Shown here piece by piece: positions 34,193 through 42,484 of a DNA stretch of 64,000 nucleotides; position 1 is the first letter of the stretch, and each line of letters opens with the position of its first letter. The translations under genes and the position numbers were made by a program. Source of the stretch: Cecembia calidifontis (lineage in GTDB: Bacteria > Bacteroidota > Bacteroidia > Cytophagales > Cyclobacteriaceae); assembly GCF_004216715.1 (NCBI RefSeq), contig NZ_SGXG01000001.1:1-64000 (forward strand), in the 5' to 3' direction. Below the pieces are notes generated by a model. It searched no databases, had not been told where the DNA came from, and was given only the letters and a program-made list of their open reading frames with translations.

Positions 34193-35074
34193 ATGAGTGT
34201 TTTAGTCAATAAGGATTCAAAAGTGATCGTGCAGGGCTTTACCGGTTCTGAAGGTTCATTCCATGCACAGCAGATGATTGAATATGGAACAAATGTAGTG
34301 GGTGGCGTGACCCCTGGAAAAGGCGGTACAACCCATTTGGAAAAGCCAGTTTTTAACTCTGTGGAAGAAGCAGTAGCAAAAACAGGCGCCAATACTTCCA
34401 TTATTTTCGTTCCACCTGCATTTGCAGCGGATGCCATTATGGAAGCAGCGGATGCCGGCATCAAGGTTATCATTGCCATCACCGAAGGAATTCCTGTGGC
34501 TGACATGATGAAAGCCAAACCTTATATCAAAGAAAGAGGAGCTGTATTGATCGGGCCTAACTGTCCAGGCGTCATCACACCAGGTGAAGCGAAGGTGGGC
34601 ATCATGCCGGGCTTTGTATTCAAGCAAGGCAGAATCGGAATTGTATCCAAATCAGGAACTTTGACTTACGAAGCCGCTGACCAGATCGCTAAAGCTGGTT
34701 TGGGCGTATCTACAGCCATCGGTATCGGTGGTGATCCAATCATCGGTACTTCTACCAAAGAAGCTGTACAGATGCTCATGGAAGATCCTGAAACCGATGC
34801 CATCGTCATGATCGGGGAAATCGGCGGTAATTACGAAGCAGAAGCGGCTAAATGGATCAGAGAAACCGGCAATAAAAAGCCTGTGGTGGGCTTTATCGCA
34901 GGTCAAACTGCACCTCCGGGACGTAGAATGGGACATGCCGGAGCCATCATTGGAGGAGCTGATGATACTGCTGCTGCCAAAATGCGCATTATGGGTGAAA
35001 ATGGCATCCATGTAGTGGAATCACCTGCCGAAATCGGTGCGGTAATGGCCAAAGTACTTGGCGTTGAAGCTTAA
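34193..35074 (+). CDS. sucD: Succinyl-CoA synthetase (ADP/GDP) subunit alpha
   Basis: The TCA-cycle ligase subunit that carries the phosphohistidine, interconverting succinyl-CoA and succinate with substrate-level phosphorylation. The 293-residue length is normal. Motifs: the CoA site VQGFTGSEGSFHAQQM, GVTPGKGGTTHL, IGPNCPGVITPGEAKVGIMP, GRIGIVSKSGTLTYE, and the active-site His in GHAGAIIGG. The beta subunit (sucC) is not adjacent, as is common in Bacteroidota. It consumes the succinyl-CoA made by the mutAB enzyme encoded in this window. It has its own promoter and terminator. Confidence 0.97.
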   Translation: MSVLVNKDSKVIVQGFTGSEGSFHAQQMIEYGTNVVGGVTPGKGGTTHLEKPVFNSVEEAVAKTGANTSIIFVPPAFAADAIMEAADAGIKVIIAITEGIPVADMMKAKPYIKERGAVLIGPNCPGVITPGEAKVGIMPGFVFKQGRIGIVSKSGTLTYEAADQIAKAGLGVSTAIGIGGDPIIGTSTKEAVQMLMEDPETDAIVMIGEIGGNYEAEAAKWIRETGNKKPVVGFIAGQTAPPGRRMGHAGAIIGGADDTAAAKMRIMGENGIHVVESPAEIGAVMAKVLGVEA

Positions 35075-35140
35075 TGGATTTTTACATTTAGCCTATGTGA
35101 TATTTAGTTATTTATTTTGATTGTTAAATTTCTTTTCTTA

Positions 35141-35174
35141 AAAAAACACCCAGTTTACTCTGGGTGTTTTTTTG
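35141..35174 (+). terminator. sucD terminator
   Basis: ACACCCAG / CTGGGTGT with a 6-base loop, preceded by A6 and followed by T7. Some 67 bases after the stop codon. Confidence 0.9.
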
Positions 35175-35312
35175 TGGTAAAGTCAAGGCTATGACCATTC
35201 CAAAATCATCAATACTAATCCTATTTTTTTATCAAATCCATACTTAGGTCCAAGTAGTTAAAATTCTAAGAGTAAATACAAGTAAGAACATTCCGAAACA
35301 AATAGACACTCT

Positions 35313-37944
35313 TTATAATGCATAACCCAACCTGAACACTACCTGCCTCGGCCTAAGTAACCTAAAATCTTCTACAAAAACAAAAGCAGAGTTAAATACT
35401 GTTGTCCATTCATTTTGACCAAGTAGATTATGGGCAAGCAGGGAAATCTCCAGCCTGCTTTTAGGTATTCGATAATTGTACTCCAAATCCAAAAAATGTA
35501 TTCTAGCTGCTGAAGTTCCGGCGTTCGAATTGATGGTCAAGGACTCAAAATTGAAATTAGCAGTTTGATTTTTAGACGGCAAGAATATTAAAGAGAGGGA
35601 AGGTGTAGAAATGTAGGTGTGGTTGTCAAAATCACCTTCCGAAAATGCTACTGTTTCATCATATTCATATTTTAATTCAAAATTGATTTTACCCAATGGC
35701 CTGTAAGCTGCTTTGACATAGGCATTGGTTCTGGAATAATTCAAAAACTGAAAATTTTCATTCACTGCAATTTCCCTTTGAACCCAATTAAAAGATGACC
35801 CCACAGCAAAAGTGGTCCGGAATTTTGATACAAATTTACTGGCGTCCCCCATCCAGGAAAATCCTTTACCAATGTTGTCCCAATTTAGTGCAGAAATCAT
35901 AATGCTGCCATTGCTATCTACCTGATTTTCGAGAATAGTGTTTCGCTGAGAATAATTTAATGAAATGGTAGAATTGATAAACAATGAAATCAAAGGATCT
36001 TTGAAGCTTTGCCTCAATGTTAACCTGTAATCATCTACTACAGGTAGCTCTGAATTTTTCACCTGCACTGTTTGGAAACCGGTAAAAATCTGACCTGTAT
36101 ATATATCAGAAAGATCTCCAAACGAAACCTTTCTTCTGAATGAGTTTCTAAAGTCAAAATATGGCCCTTTTTCCAGCCTCCAATAAACTTCTGGTTCAAA
36201 AACAAGCCTGTTCGTATTATCTATTTCTTCCGACTCCAATCTATCCTGAACACTGAAAAATGCGAATTTGGTCGGCAAAACCAATTTCAACTGGCTCTGT
36301 TTCCTGTTTCTTTCAAAAGACAAAGAAGCATAGGGTGATGCTTCTCTGAAATACATTTTGTTTTCAAAGGGCAAGCCAAGAACAGTGTTACCTAGAAATG
36401 CGCTGGTGTTTAAATCAGAATGTCCATACACAAAGCCTGAAACACCGGAAGCCTGAAGACCTAGTAATTTGATGTTTCTGTATGAGATGTAATTGTCAGC
36501 TTCAAATCTGTTAAAATGAAGCTGTTGAATTCCTTCAACAGACAAAGAACTTTCGGCCAATCCCAAAAAGGGAGGCAAACTGCTCAATACAGGTCTCTGA
36601 TTGATAAAGAATACATCAGAATTGAAATCCAGAAGTTGTGAGCCAATTGTGATGATCTTTTTAAAATTATTGGAAAATACGATGTCCGGTTTTCTAATGT
36701 GCTGAAAAACACTTTGGTTTTCAAAGTTGAAATCACTCGTAAAGAAGGAATTTACCAAAGTAACTTTTAGCCGATTGTGAAAATAGTTGGTCGGAGAATT
36801 TTTTTCCAACGATAAATTAACCCTAAATCTATCGGCTTTTTCGGAAAGAAGACCGGATTCCTGAATAGACACTACATTATCCCCCACGAAGTAATTTTTG
36901 TTGATAAGAAAGGAATTTTTGATATTTTCTCTTGAGTAATCCAGTGCTGACTTTAGCTCAAGGTCATTTTCCAGCTTTTTTATCGTATTGACAGAAGCTA
37001 GAAGACTTCTATTGAATATATACCTATCATCCCCCAAACTACCTCCTCTTATTCCAGCAGACTGAAACCATTGTCTCGACTCTTCTTCGATCAACCTTCG
37101 CCCCGACTTACTGAAATCAAGAATTTCATCAGACAAATTTTCCCCTGCATTATTACTTCCAATGCTGACAATAGACTGAAAAGATTTGTTAAAAATCATT
37201 GGGGCTATTTTTGCATCCCAAATTCCCGGAAAACCTCCTCCTGCATACCCTCTTCCGATCACCACATCGTTCTTTTTTAACTTTATATTGATAGAGGCTT
37301 GGCTTGTAAACTCTATACTATCCAGCAATCGGATAGGTTGGTGGTTTTCAAGGATATCTACAGATTTTACGGCATCTACAGGCAGATTCCTGGTAGCTAT
37401 ATTGTACCTGCCTTCCAGTAAATCCAGTCCTTCAATGTAAAATTTACGAATAGATTCACCTCTGTAACTTATAGCTCCATTCGACGAAACTTCTATACCC
37501 GGTAGCCTTTTCAAAACATCTAATAATACCCTATCATTTTGATTTGAAAATCGCTCCAAATCAAATGATATAGTGTCATTTTTAGACAATACAGGACTTT
37601 TAGCTGCTTCCACTATAATTTCTTCTAAATGTAGTACAGAAGGTTGGGCTTCCAAGATTACAAATTGGGTAGTGTTTGCGATTTTAAGCTCTATCTTTTT
37701 TATGGTCATTGATTGCCCGACAAGCCATAAACTATCTGCCGCAGACTCTACATTTATGGAAAAACTTCCATCTTCTTTACTTACCGCAAACCCAAGAATT
37801 TCTGAACTGCTTTTATTTTTGACTAAAACATGCACTGAGCGAAGAGCGCTTTGATCAGTTTGAAGGATAACCCTTCCAGACAGCACTGTTTGCCCAATGG
37901 TTAATATTGGGTTAATTAAAGTAACGACTATTACAATTAAAAAT
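35313..37944 (-). pseudogene. TonB-dependent-receptor-like barrel, 5' end cut off by IS copy A
   Basis: An outer-membrane protein with an N-terminal CarboxypepD_reg-like domain (SGRVILQTDQSALRSVHVLV), a plug-like region (LDVLKRLPGIEVSSNGAISY, GLDLLEGRYNIATRNLPVDA) and a C-terminal barrel of about 600 residues. The frame read from the GTG at 37884-37886 gives 857 residues but no signal peptide. In-frame codons continue upstream to 37944, spelling a hydrophobic stretch (LIVIVVTLINPILTIGQ), and then hit a TAA created by the IS junction. The missing start lies beyond the IS: GTG at 39411-39413 followed by codons for RFFIFL. The intact gene was therefore about 881 residues, starting one base after the GLPGLI gene's stop. 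As it stands the protein is unlikely to be exported. Confidence 0.85.
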
Positions 37945-39390
37945 TACTGTCGTCCGACTAAAATAAGAAATTTAAAATAAAGTCCTCTAATGAAGTTTTA
38001 GAGGTGTTTTTTGTTGAAAGTCAAAAAGCACCCCCTATCCGGAAAGGAATAATTGGGTTTGTACATTTTGGATGTCTTTTTGAAATATACTTTTAAAGTA
38101 AGCTTCAGGAAAAAGTAGGAACTTTTCAAGACTGACGTAGGAGCAAAGATTTTTTGCGGCTACCATGACCATGGTCGAGAAGTCTTCAGCCTCTTTTATC
38201 CGCTTATGTAGAACTGTAAACAGGAGGTTGAGTATCAATGCCACCCAAATCTGGATTTTGATCCCGTTCTCGCTGTCCGACAAAAAATATCTGAGTTCAA
38301 AATTCTGCTTGATCTGCTTGAAAAGCACTTCGATAACCCACCTGTTCTTATAGAGAAGAGCTATGGTTAGGGCATCCAATCCCTTAAGATTGGTGATAAA
38401 CTCCAGCGTTTCACCGCTTTCAGGGTCAGCATAAACCACCAGTCTGGCTTCAACTGTCCGAGAAACTCCCTTCTCCCTGTAGCTCAGTGAGATAATCTGG
38501 TCCTTGATGATGTCCAAGGCATGCGTACAGTCAAACTCACTGACCACTTCATATCTTGCATTGTCTTTTTTTCTGGTCACAAAATATCTGTTTGAACTGT
38601 CCCACTTTTCAAAGCAGGAATAGCGGTTATATCCTTTGTCGAAAACAGCTATCCCGTGCTCAGGCAGATCCATCACTTTTAAAAACATATTTTCATTTGT
38701 GGCCGCAGAACGGATACATATGAAGTTGGGAACGCCTTCTGCCAGATTCATTTTGGCAAATATCTTGGCACCACCTTTTTTCTTTCCGTTCAGGGGATTG
38801 CGTCCGGCCCCTCTGAGGATTTCCTTGAACAGCGTGACCGTTGAGGAATCAAAAACCTCAACACGGCTGAGGTCGACCTCTCCACCGATATCGAGCCAAT
38901 TTCCTACCAAAGATGCCCTATAGTATGAATACAGCCCTTTGTATAGTTGTTCAAAAACACGATAACTGCGTTTACGGTTTGCATCAGAAAGGGTACTCCT
39001 GGCAGGTAGCTGCTTCATTCCAAAAGGAATAAGCTTGGTTATGATCAGGCCGATGTTTTTGCAGACCTCTCTAAGACTGCTGTTTCTGGTCAACACCGCA
39101 TAAAACATGCAGATGAAGTGATCACTTGTTTTGAGTTTCTTGTAGTACCTATCCGAGTTTTCTTCCTCAACGACCTGATTCAATAGCTCTTTGGGAATAA
39201 GAGAGAGGAGTTGAGCGATAATAGGATGCCCAGACAAAAATTTATGCTTAAATTGTGTCACGTTGTTGGTTCTTGGTCGAAACAACAATATGAAAAAGAT
39301 GGGTAAGCTCCAAAAGGGCTGCCCATCTTTGATTTTTGTACTATTCTAGGATTTTATTTTTTATATTGCCTCAGTTCTCGGACGACAGTA
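37945..39390 (-). mobile_element. IS4-family element copy A (1446 bp)
   Basis: Inverted repeats TACTGTCGTCCGA at both ends and a 9-base target duplication ATTAAAAAT (37936-37944 and 39391-39399). It holds one DUF4372-type transposase gene. It is inserted between codons of the signal peptide of the TonB-receptor-like gene. A second copy lies at 40673-42117 in the same orientation. Confidence 0.95.
38035..39288 (-). CDS. IS4-family transposase (DUF4372 N-terminus), copy A
   Basis: A 417-residue DDE transposase. N-terminal DUF4372-like region (GHPIIAQLLSLIPKELLN), catalytic Asp in EVFDSSTVTLF, second Asp in IAVFDKGYNRYS, and the Y-x2-R-x3-E signature in LYKNRWVIEVLFKQIK. The codon at 39288 is TTG. 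An alternative start is the GTG nine codons later, where copy B has ATG. It differs from copy B at about a dozen residues, so both frames look functional. Confidence 0.93.
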   Translation of the reverse strand: MLFRPRTNNVTQFKHKFLSGHPIIAQLLSLIPKELLNQVVEEENSDRYYKKLKTSDHFICMFYAVLTRNSSLREVCKNIGLIITKLIPFGMKQLPARSTLSDANRKRSYRVFEQLYKGLYSYYRASLVGNWLDIGGEVDLSRVEVFDSSTVTLFKEILRGAGRNPLNGKKKGGAKIFAKMNLAEGVPNFICIRSAATNENMFLKVMDLPEHGIAVFDKGYNRYSCFEKWDSSNRYFVTRKKDNARYEVVSEFDCTHALDIIKDQIISLSYREKGVSRTVEARLVVYADPESGETLEFITNLKGLDALTIALLYKNRWVIEVLFKQIKQNFELRYFLSDSENGIKIQIWVALILNLLFTVLHKRIKEAEDFSTMVMVAAKNLCSYVSLEKFLLFPEAYFKSIFQKDIQNVQTQLFLSG

Positions 39391-39414
39391 ATTAAAAATA
39401 TGAAAAACCGCACT

Positions 39415-40272
39415 TCAGTTATCAATAATCAATTCCAAACGGTTATTTTCAGATTTCACCCTTTCTTGAACTCTTAAGGCATCCGAAGGGGAAACTCTTT
39501 GTGCATCCGCTTCACTCATTTGACTAAATACATTTTTCTTGTATTCATCTTCAATTGAAAAAAATTTCAATTTATTAACTTTTAAATAATTATCAGGAAG
39601 GTAGTTTTCTATATTAATGCTTTTCCTCTCTAATCCGATAAGCGTAAAATGAAAGTTACACTCAGAATCATATAGTTCAAAAATAAGTCCCGGTAAGCCC
39701 TGAAAAATATATGGCCCATCGTCAAGCGGAAGTTCAGGTGCAAACCATGCCATAAATTTCCTGCCCCCATAAGTGCACGTAGCAAGATTGCATTGATACC
39801 CTAAGATTTCCTTTGCCTCTTTTTCTATGGTCCAAGTAATCCCCCCCATGGATTCTTGATACATATAATCAGTCCTGAATATTTTTCTGAAATTATTAAT
39901 TTCTCCTTTATTTTTGTGTTTGACAACTTTATAAGAAAATAAGGGAACAGGAAACTGGTTCATTTCTTGAAGCATTTTATTTATATCAGTACTTCCTGCT
40001 GGTCTCTTATTATTATCGTTATCTTTTGCAATATTTAAATAATGATTTAAAACTGAATCTCTTAAATAGCCATTATAGCTTTGGAACATGCTCATTTCAG
40101 GTCCAGACCACAAAACCATTAATTCTTTTTGTCTGGACTCTAGGTCAGTTGTATCTTTGATAAAATCTAAATTATAAAAAAAAGCAAAATTGGAATTCTG
40201 ACCTCTTACTTGATTATAACTAATCAATAAGAATATAAGTAAAACTAAACTTAAATGCTCAATGGTTTTCAT
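39415..40272 (-). CDS. GLPGLI family exported protein
   Basis: A 285-residue protein with a signal peptide (LVLLIFLLISYNQVRGQ) and the name-giving motif in DDGPYIFQGLPGLIFELYD. Other features are WTIEKEAKEILGYQCNLATC and YGGRKFMAWFAPELPL before the motif. GLPGLI proteins are periplasmic or surface proteins of Bacteroidota, usually encoded next to a TonB-receptor-like barrel; their function is not established. Here the barrel gene originally began one base downstream and is now separated by IS copy A. Upstream on the same strand is the Cys-rich peptide gene at 40460. The ATG at 40272 is chosen; six more residues are possible. Confidence 0.9.
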   Translation of the reverse strand: MKTIEHLSLVLLIFLLISYNQVRGQNSNFAFFYNLDFIKDTTDLESRQKELMVLWSGPEMSMFQSYNGYLRDSVLNHYLNIAKDNDNNKRPAGSTDINKMLQEMNQFPVPLFSYKVVKHKNKGEINNFRKIFRTDYMYQESMGGITWTIEKEAKEILGYQCNLATCTYGGRKFMAWFAPELPLDDGPYIFQGLPGLIFELYDSECNFHFTLIGLERKSINIENYLPDNYLKVNKLKFFSIEDEYKKNVFSQMSEADAQRVSPSDALRVQERVKSENNRLELIIDN

Positions 40273-40404
40273 AAACAAGATTTTAATCATACTTATATAG
40301 TAAAACTATCATGACCTTAATCAACTCGTCTTTCTAAAAGTATAATTGAAGGTTATCTAAAGTTATTTTTTATTCCAAATAAATTTCAGTTCCTTAGTTT
40401 TTCA

Positions 40405-40446
40405 ACAAAAAATTTGGGATAAGGAGTATTTAGCCTCCTTATCCAA
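40405..40446 (-). terminator. Hairpin terminator just after the peptide gene at 40460
   Basis: In the coding direction TTGGATAAGGAG pairs with CTCCTTATCCCAA (one bulged base), followed by T6. It begins 14 bases after the peptide stop and lies before the GLPGLI gene, so it should limit read-through. Confidence 0.75.
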
Positions 40447-40459
40447 TTGCCTTAAAGAT

Positions 40460-40663
40460 TCATCCTCCACAATAAAATGCCGTCCAATTTGCAGCATCTT
40501 GGATTCTTTCTGCTTCCGTAAATCCACAAGCCAAACCACTTCCTCCACAAGGCAAACTGAAAGGAATACATTGAAAGGAATCTGGAATCGAAGCGTCTTG
40601 CGCTCCAACTTTAAATATCCCTATTATACCCGTCAAAAATGTAATCATTACAATTTTTTTCAT
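40460..40663 (-). CDS. Secreted Cys-rich peptide 1
   Basis: A 67-residue precursor: signal peptide MKKIVMITFLTGIIGIFKVG ending in AQ, then about 45 residues with four Cys (FQCIPF, PCGG, ACGF) ending in YCGG. No family recognised. It resembles two other small genes in this window (45970-46155 and 49355-49555) in size, export signal and Cys content. A hairpin terminator follows, then the GLPGLI and TonB-receptor genes on the same strand. Its start codon directly abuts the target duplication of IS copy B, so its native promoter now lies beyond that element. An overlapping frame at 40402-40608 lacks a signal peptide and is not believed. Confidence 0.68.
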   Translation of the reverse strand: MKKIVMITFLTGIIGIFKVGAQDASIPDSFQCIPFSLPCGGSGLACGFTEAERIQDAANWTAFYCGG

Positions 40664-40672
40664 AATTTAAAC

Positions 40673-42117
40673 TACTGTCGTCCGACTAAATTACGAAAAT
40701 TAGAATAAAGTCCTCTAGAATGATGTTAGAGGACTTTTTTTTTGATTTCAAAAAGTACCCCCTATCCTGAGAGGAATAATTGGGTTTGCATATTTTGAAG
40801 GTCTTTTTGAAATATACTTTTAAAGTAAGCTTCAGGAAAAAGTAAGAACTTTTCAAGACTGACGTAGGAGCAAAGATTTTTTGCTGCTACCATGACCATG
40901 GTCGAGAAGTCTTCAGCCTCTTTTATCCGCTTATGTAGAACTGTAAACAGCAGGTTGAGTATTAATGCCATCCAAATCTGGATTTTGATCCCGTTCTCGC
41001 TGTCCGACAAAAAATTTCTGAGCTCAAAATTCTGCTTTATCTGCTTGAAAAGCACTTCGATAACCCACCTGTTCTTATACAGAAGAGCTATGGTCAATGC
41101 ATCCAATCCCTTAAGATTGGTGATAAATTCCAGCGTTTCACCGCTTTCAGGGTCAGCATAAACCACCAGTCTGGCCTCAACTGTCCGAGAAACTCCCTTC
41201 TCCCTGTAGCTCAGTGAGATAATCTGGTCCTTGATGATATCAATAGCATGCGTACAGTCAAACTCACTGACCACTTCATATCTTGCATTGTCTTTTTTTC
41301 TGGTCACAAAATATCTGTTTGAACTGTCCCATTTTTCAAAGCAGGAATAGCGGTTATATCCCTTGTCGAAAACAGCTATCCCATGCTCAGGCAGATCCAT
41401 CACTTTTAAAAACATATTTTCATTTGTGGCCGCAGAACGGATACATATAAAATTGGGAACGCCTTCTGCCAGATTCATTTTAGCAAAAATCTTGGCACCT
41501 CCTTTTTTCTTTCCGTTCAGGGGATTGCGTCCGGCCCCTTTGAGGATTTCCTTGAACAGCGTGACCGTTGAGGAATCAAAAACCTCAACACGGCTGGGGT
41601 CGACCTCTCCACCGATATCAAGCCAATTTCCTACCAAAGATGCCCTATAGTATGAATACAGCCCTTTGTACAGTTGCTCAAAAACACGATAACTGCGCTT
41701 ACGGTTTGCATCAGAAAGAGTACTCCTTGCAGGCAGCTGCTTCATTCCAAAAGGAATAAGCTTGGTAATGATCAGGCCGATGTTTTTGCATACCTCTCTT
41801 AGACTGCTGTTTCTGGTCAACACGGCATAAAAAATACAGATAAAGTGATCACTTGTTTTAAGTTTCTTGTAGTACCTATCCGAGTTTTCTTCCTCAACGA
41901 CCTGATTGAATAGCTCTTTGGGAATAAGAGAAAGAAGTTGGGCGATGATAGGATGCCCAGACAAAAATTTATGCTTAACTTGAGACATATTGTTGGTTCT
42001 TGGTCGAAACAACAATATAAAAAAGATGGGTAAGTTCCAAAAGAGCTGCCCATCTTTGATTTTTGTACTATTCTAGGATTTTATTTTTTATCTTGTATCA
42101 GTTCTCGGACGACAGTA
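40673..42117 (-). mobile_element. IS4-family element copy B (1445 bp)
   Basis: Same TACTGTCGTCCGA inverted ends as copy A and a 9-base target duplication AATTTAAAC (40664-40672 and 42118-42126). The duplication touches the ATG of peptide 1. It is oriented like copy A, so the two flank a 1.3 kb segment as direct repeats. Confidence 0.95.
40762..42015 (-). CDS. IS4-family transposase (DUF4372 N-terminus), copy B
   Basis: Near-identical to the copy A product, 417 residues, with the same catalytic blocks (EVFDSSTVTLF, IAVFDKGYNRYS, LYKNRWVIEVLFKQIK). Differences include NNMSQVKHKF against NNVTQFKHKF, LRNFLS against LRYFLS and DLQNMQT against DIQNVQT. The start is either the TTG at 42015 or the ATG nine codons later, which copy A lacks. 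A hairpin with a T run after the stop (near 40720-40740) ends transcription. Confidence 0.93.
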   Translation of the reverse strand: MLFRPRTNNMSQVKHKFLSGHPIIAQLLSLIPKELFNQVVEEENSDRYYKKLKTSDHFICIFYAVLTRNSSLREVCKNIGLIITKLIPFGMKQLPARSTLSDANRKRSYRVFEQLYKGLYSYYRASLVGNWLDIGGEVDPSRVEVFDSSTVTLFKEILKGAGRNPLNGKKKGGAKIFAKMNLAEGVPNFICIRSAATNENMFLKVMDLPEHGIAVFDKGYNRYSCFEKWDSSNRYFVTRKKDNARYEVVSEFDCTHAIDIIKDQIISLSYREKGVSRTVEARLVVYADPESGETLEFITNLKGLDALTIALLYKNRWVIEVLFKQIKQNFELRNFLSDSENGIKIQIWMALILNLLFTVLHKRIKEAEDFSTMVMVAAKNLCSYVSLEKFLLFPEAYFKSIFQKDLQNMQTQLFLSG

Positions 42118-42164
42118 AATTTAAACGATTAAAATTAAACATATTATTAATTAAAACTCTATTT

Positions 42165-42182
42165 AAAAAAAAAAAAAAAAAA
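42165..42182. repeat. Homopolymer A18 (T18 on the coding strand of peptide 1)
   Basis: Eighteen consecutive A. After removing IS copy B it would lie about 47-65 bases upstream of the peptide 1 ATG, immediately downstream of a TTG, i.e. in a likely promoter spacer. Confidence 0.9.
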
Positions 42183-42456
42183 CAAGTATTAGTTCGAAAA
42201 ATTGACGAAAAAGCAATTACTCTTCCTGGAAGGAATGAGGTTCACTCCGTGATTTGAACATTTAGCTTTGATTTTTTTTGGAAAAATTCACCCATGTGAA
42301 AAACTCAAATTGCTCCATTTGATAAAATAATCAACATCATTATGACTTGTCCATATTGACCTCTTTTTCTTATCCAGTTTCAATAGATTTCATAAAATAT
42401 TCCCCTGTACCCTTACTCATTTATAAATTTATTTCCACTTTAATTCTATTTAAGCC

Positions 42457-42464
42457 TACCTTTG
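42457..42464 (+). promoter_or_regulatory. -7 element of the ABC-F gene
   Basis: TACCTTTG matches TAnnTTTG 20 bases before the ATG. A clear -33 TTTG is missing. Confidence 0.45.
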
Positions 42465-42484
42465 CCCCTTGAATTCTTAATCCA

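Larger units (their letters stand above)
42118..42484. other. Intergenic region: displaced promoter of peptide 1 and ABC-F promoter
   Basis: Contains the right-hand target duplication (42118-42126) and, on the minus strand, the sequence that preceded peptide 1 before the IS hit, including an 18-base homopolymer. On the plus strand TACCTTTG at 42457-42464 is a plausible -7 element for the ABC-F gene. No gene was recognised; a frame at 42063-42257 runs through the poly-A tract and is not believed. Confidence 0.55.

Noticed and set aside
40402..40608. 68-codon minus-strand frame overlapping peptide 1
   Set aside because: No signal peptide or family pattern; it covers the terminator hairpin and is out of frame with the better peptide gene.
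40460..40663. Peptide 1 as an NVEALA-family peptide
   Set aside because: Size and signal fit, but the defining motif is not present in any of the three peptides.
39391..40672. Composite transposon cargo between IS copies A and B
   Set aside because: Each copy has its own distinct 9-base target duplication and the cargo joins up with genes outside, so these are two independent insertions into one operon.
42063..42257. 64-codon plus-strand frame running through A18
   Set aside because: Its middle is a poly-Lys artefact of the homopolymer and it begins inside IS copy B.
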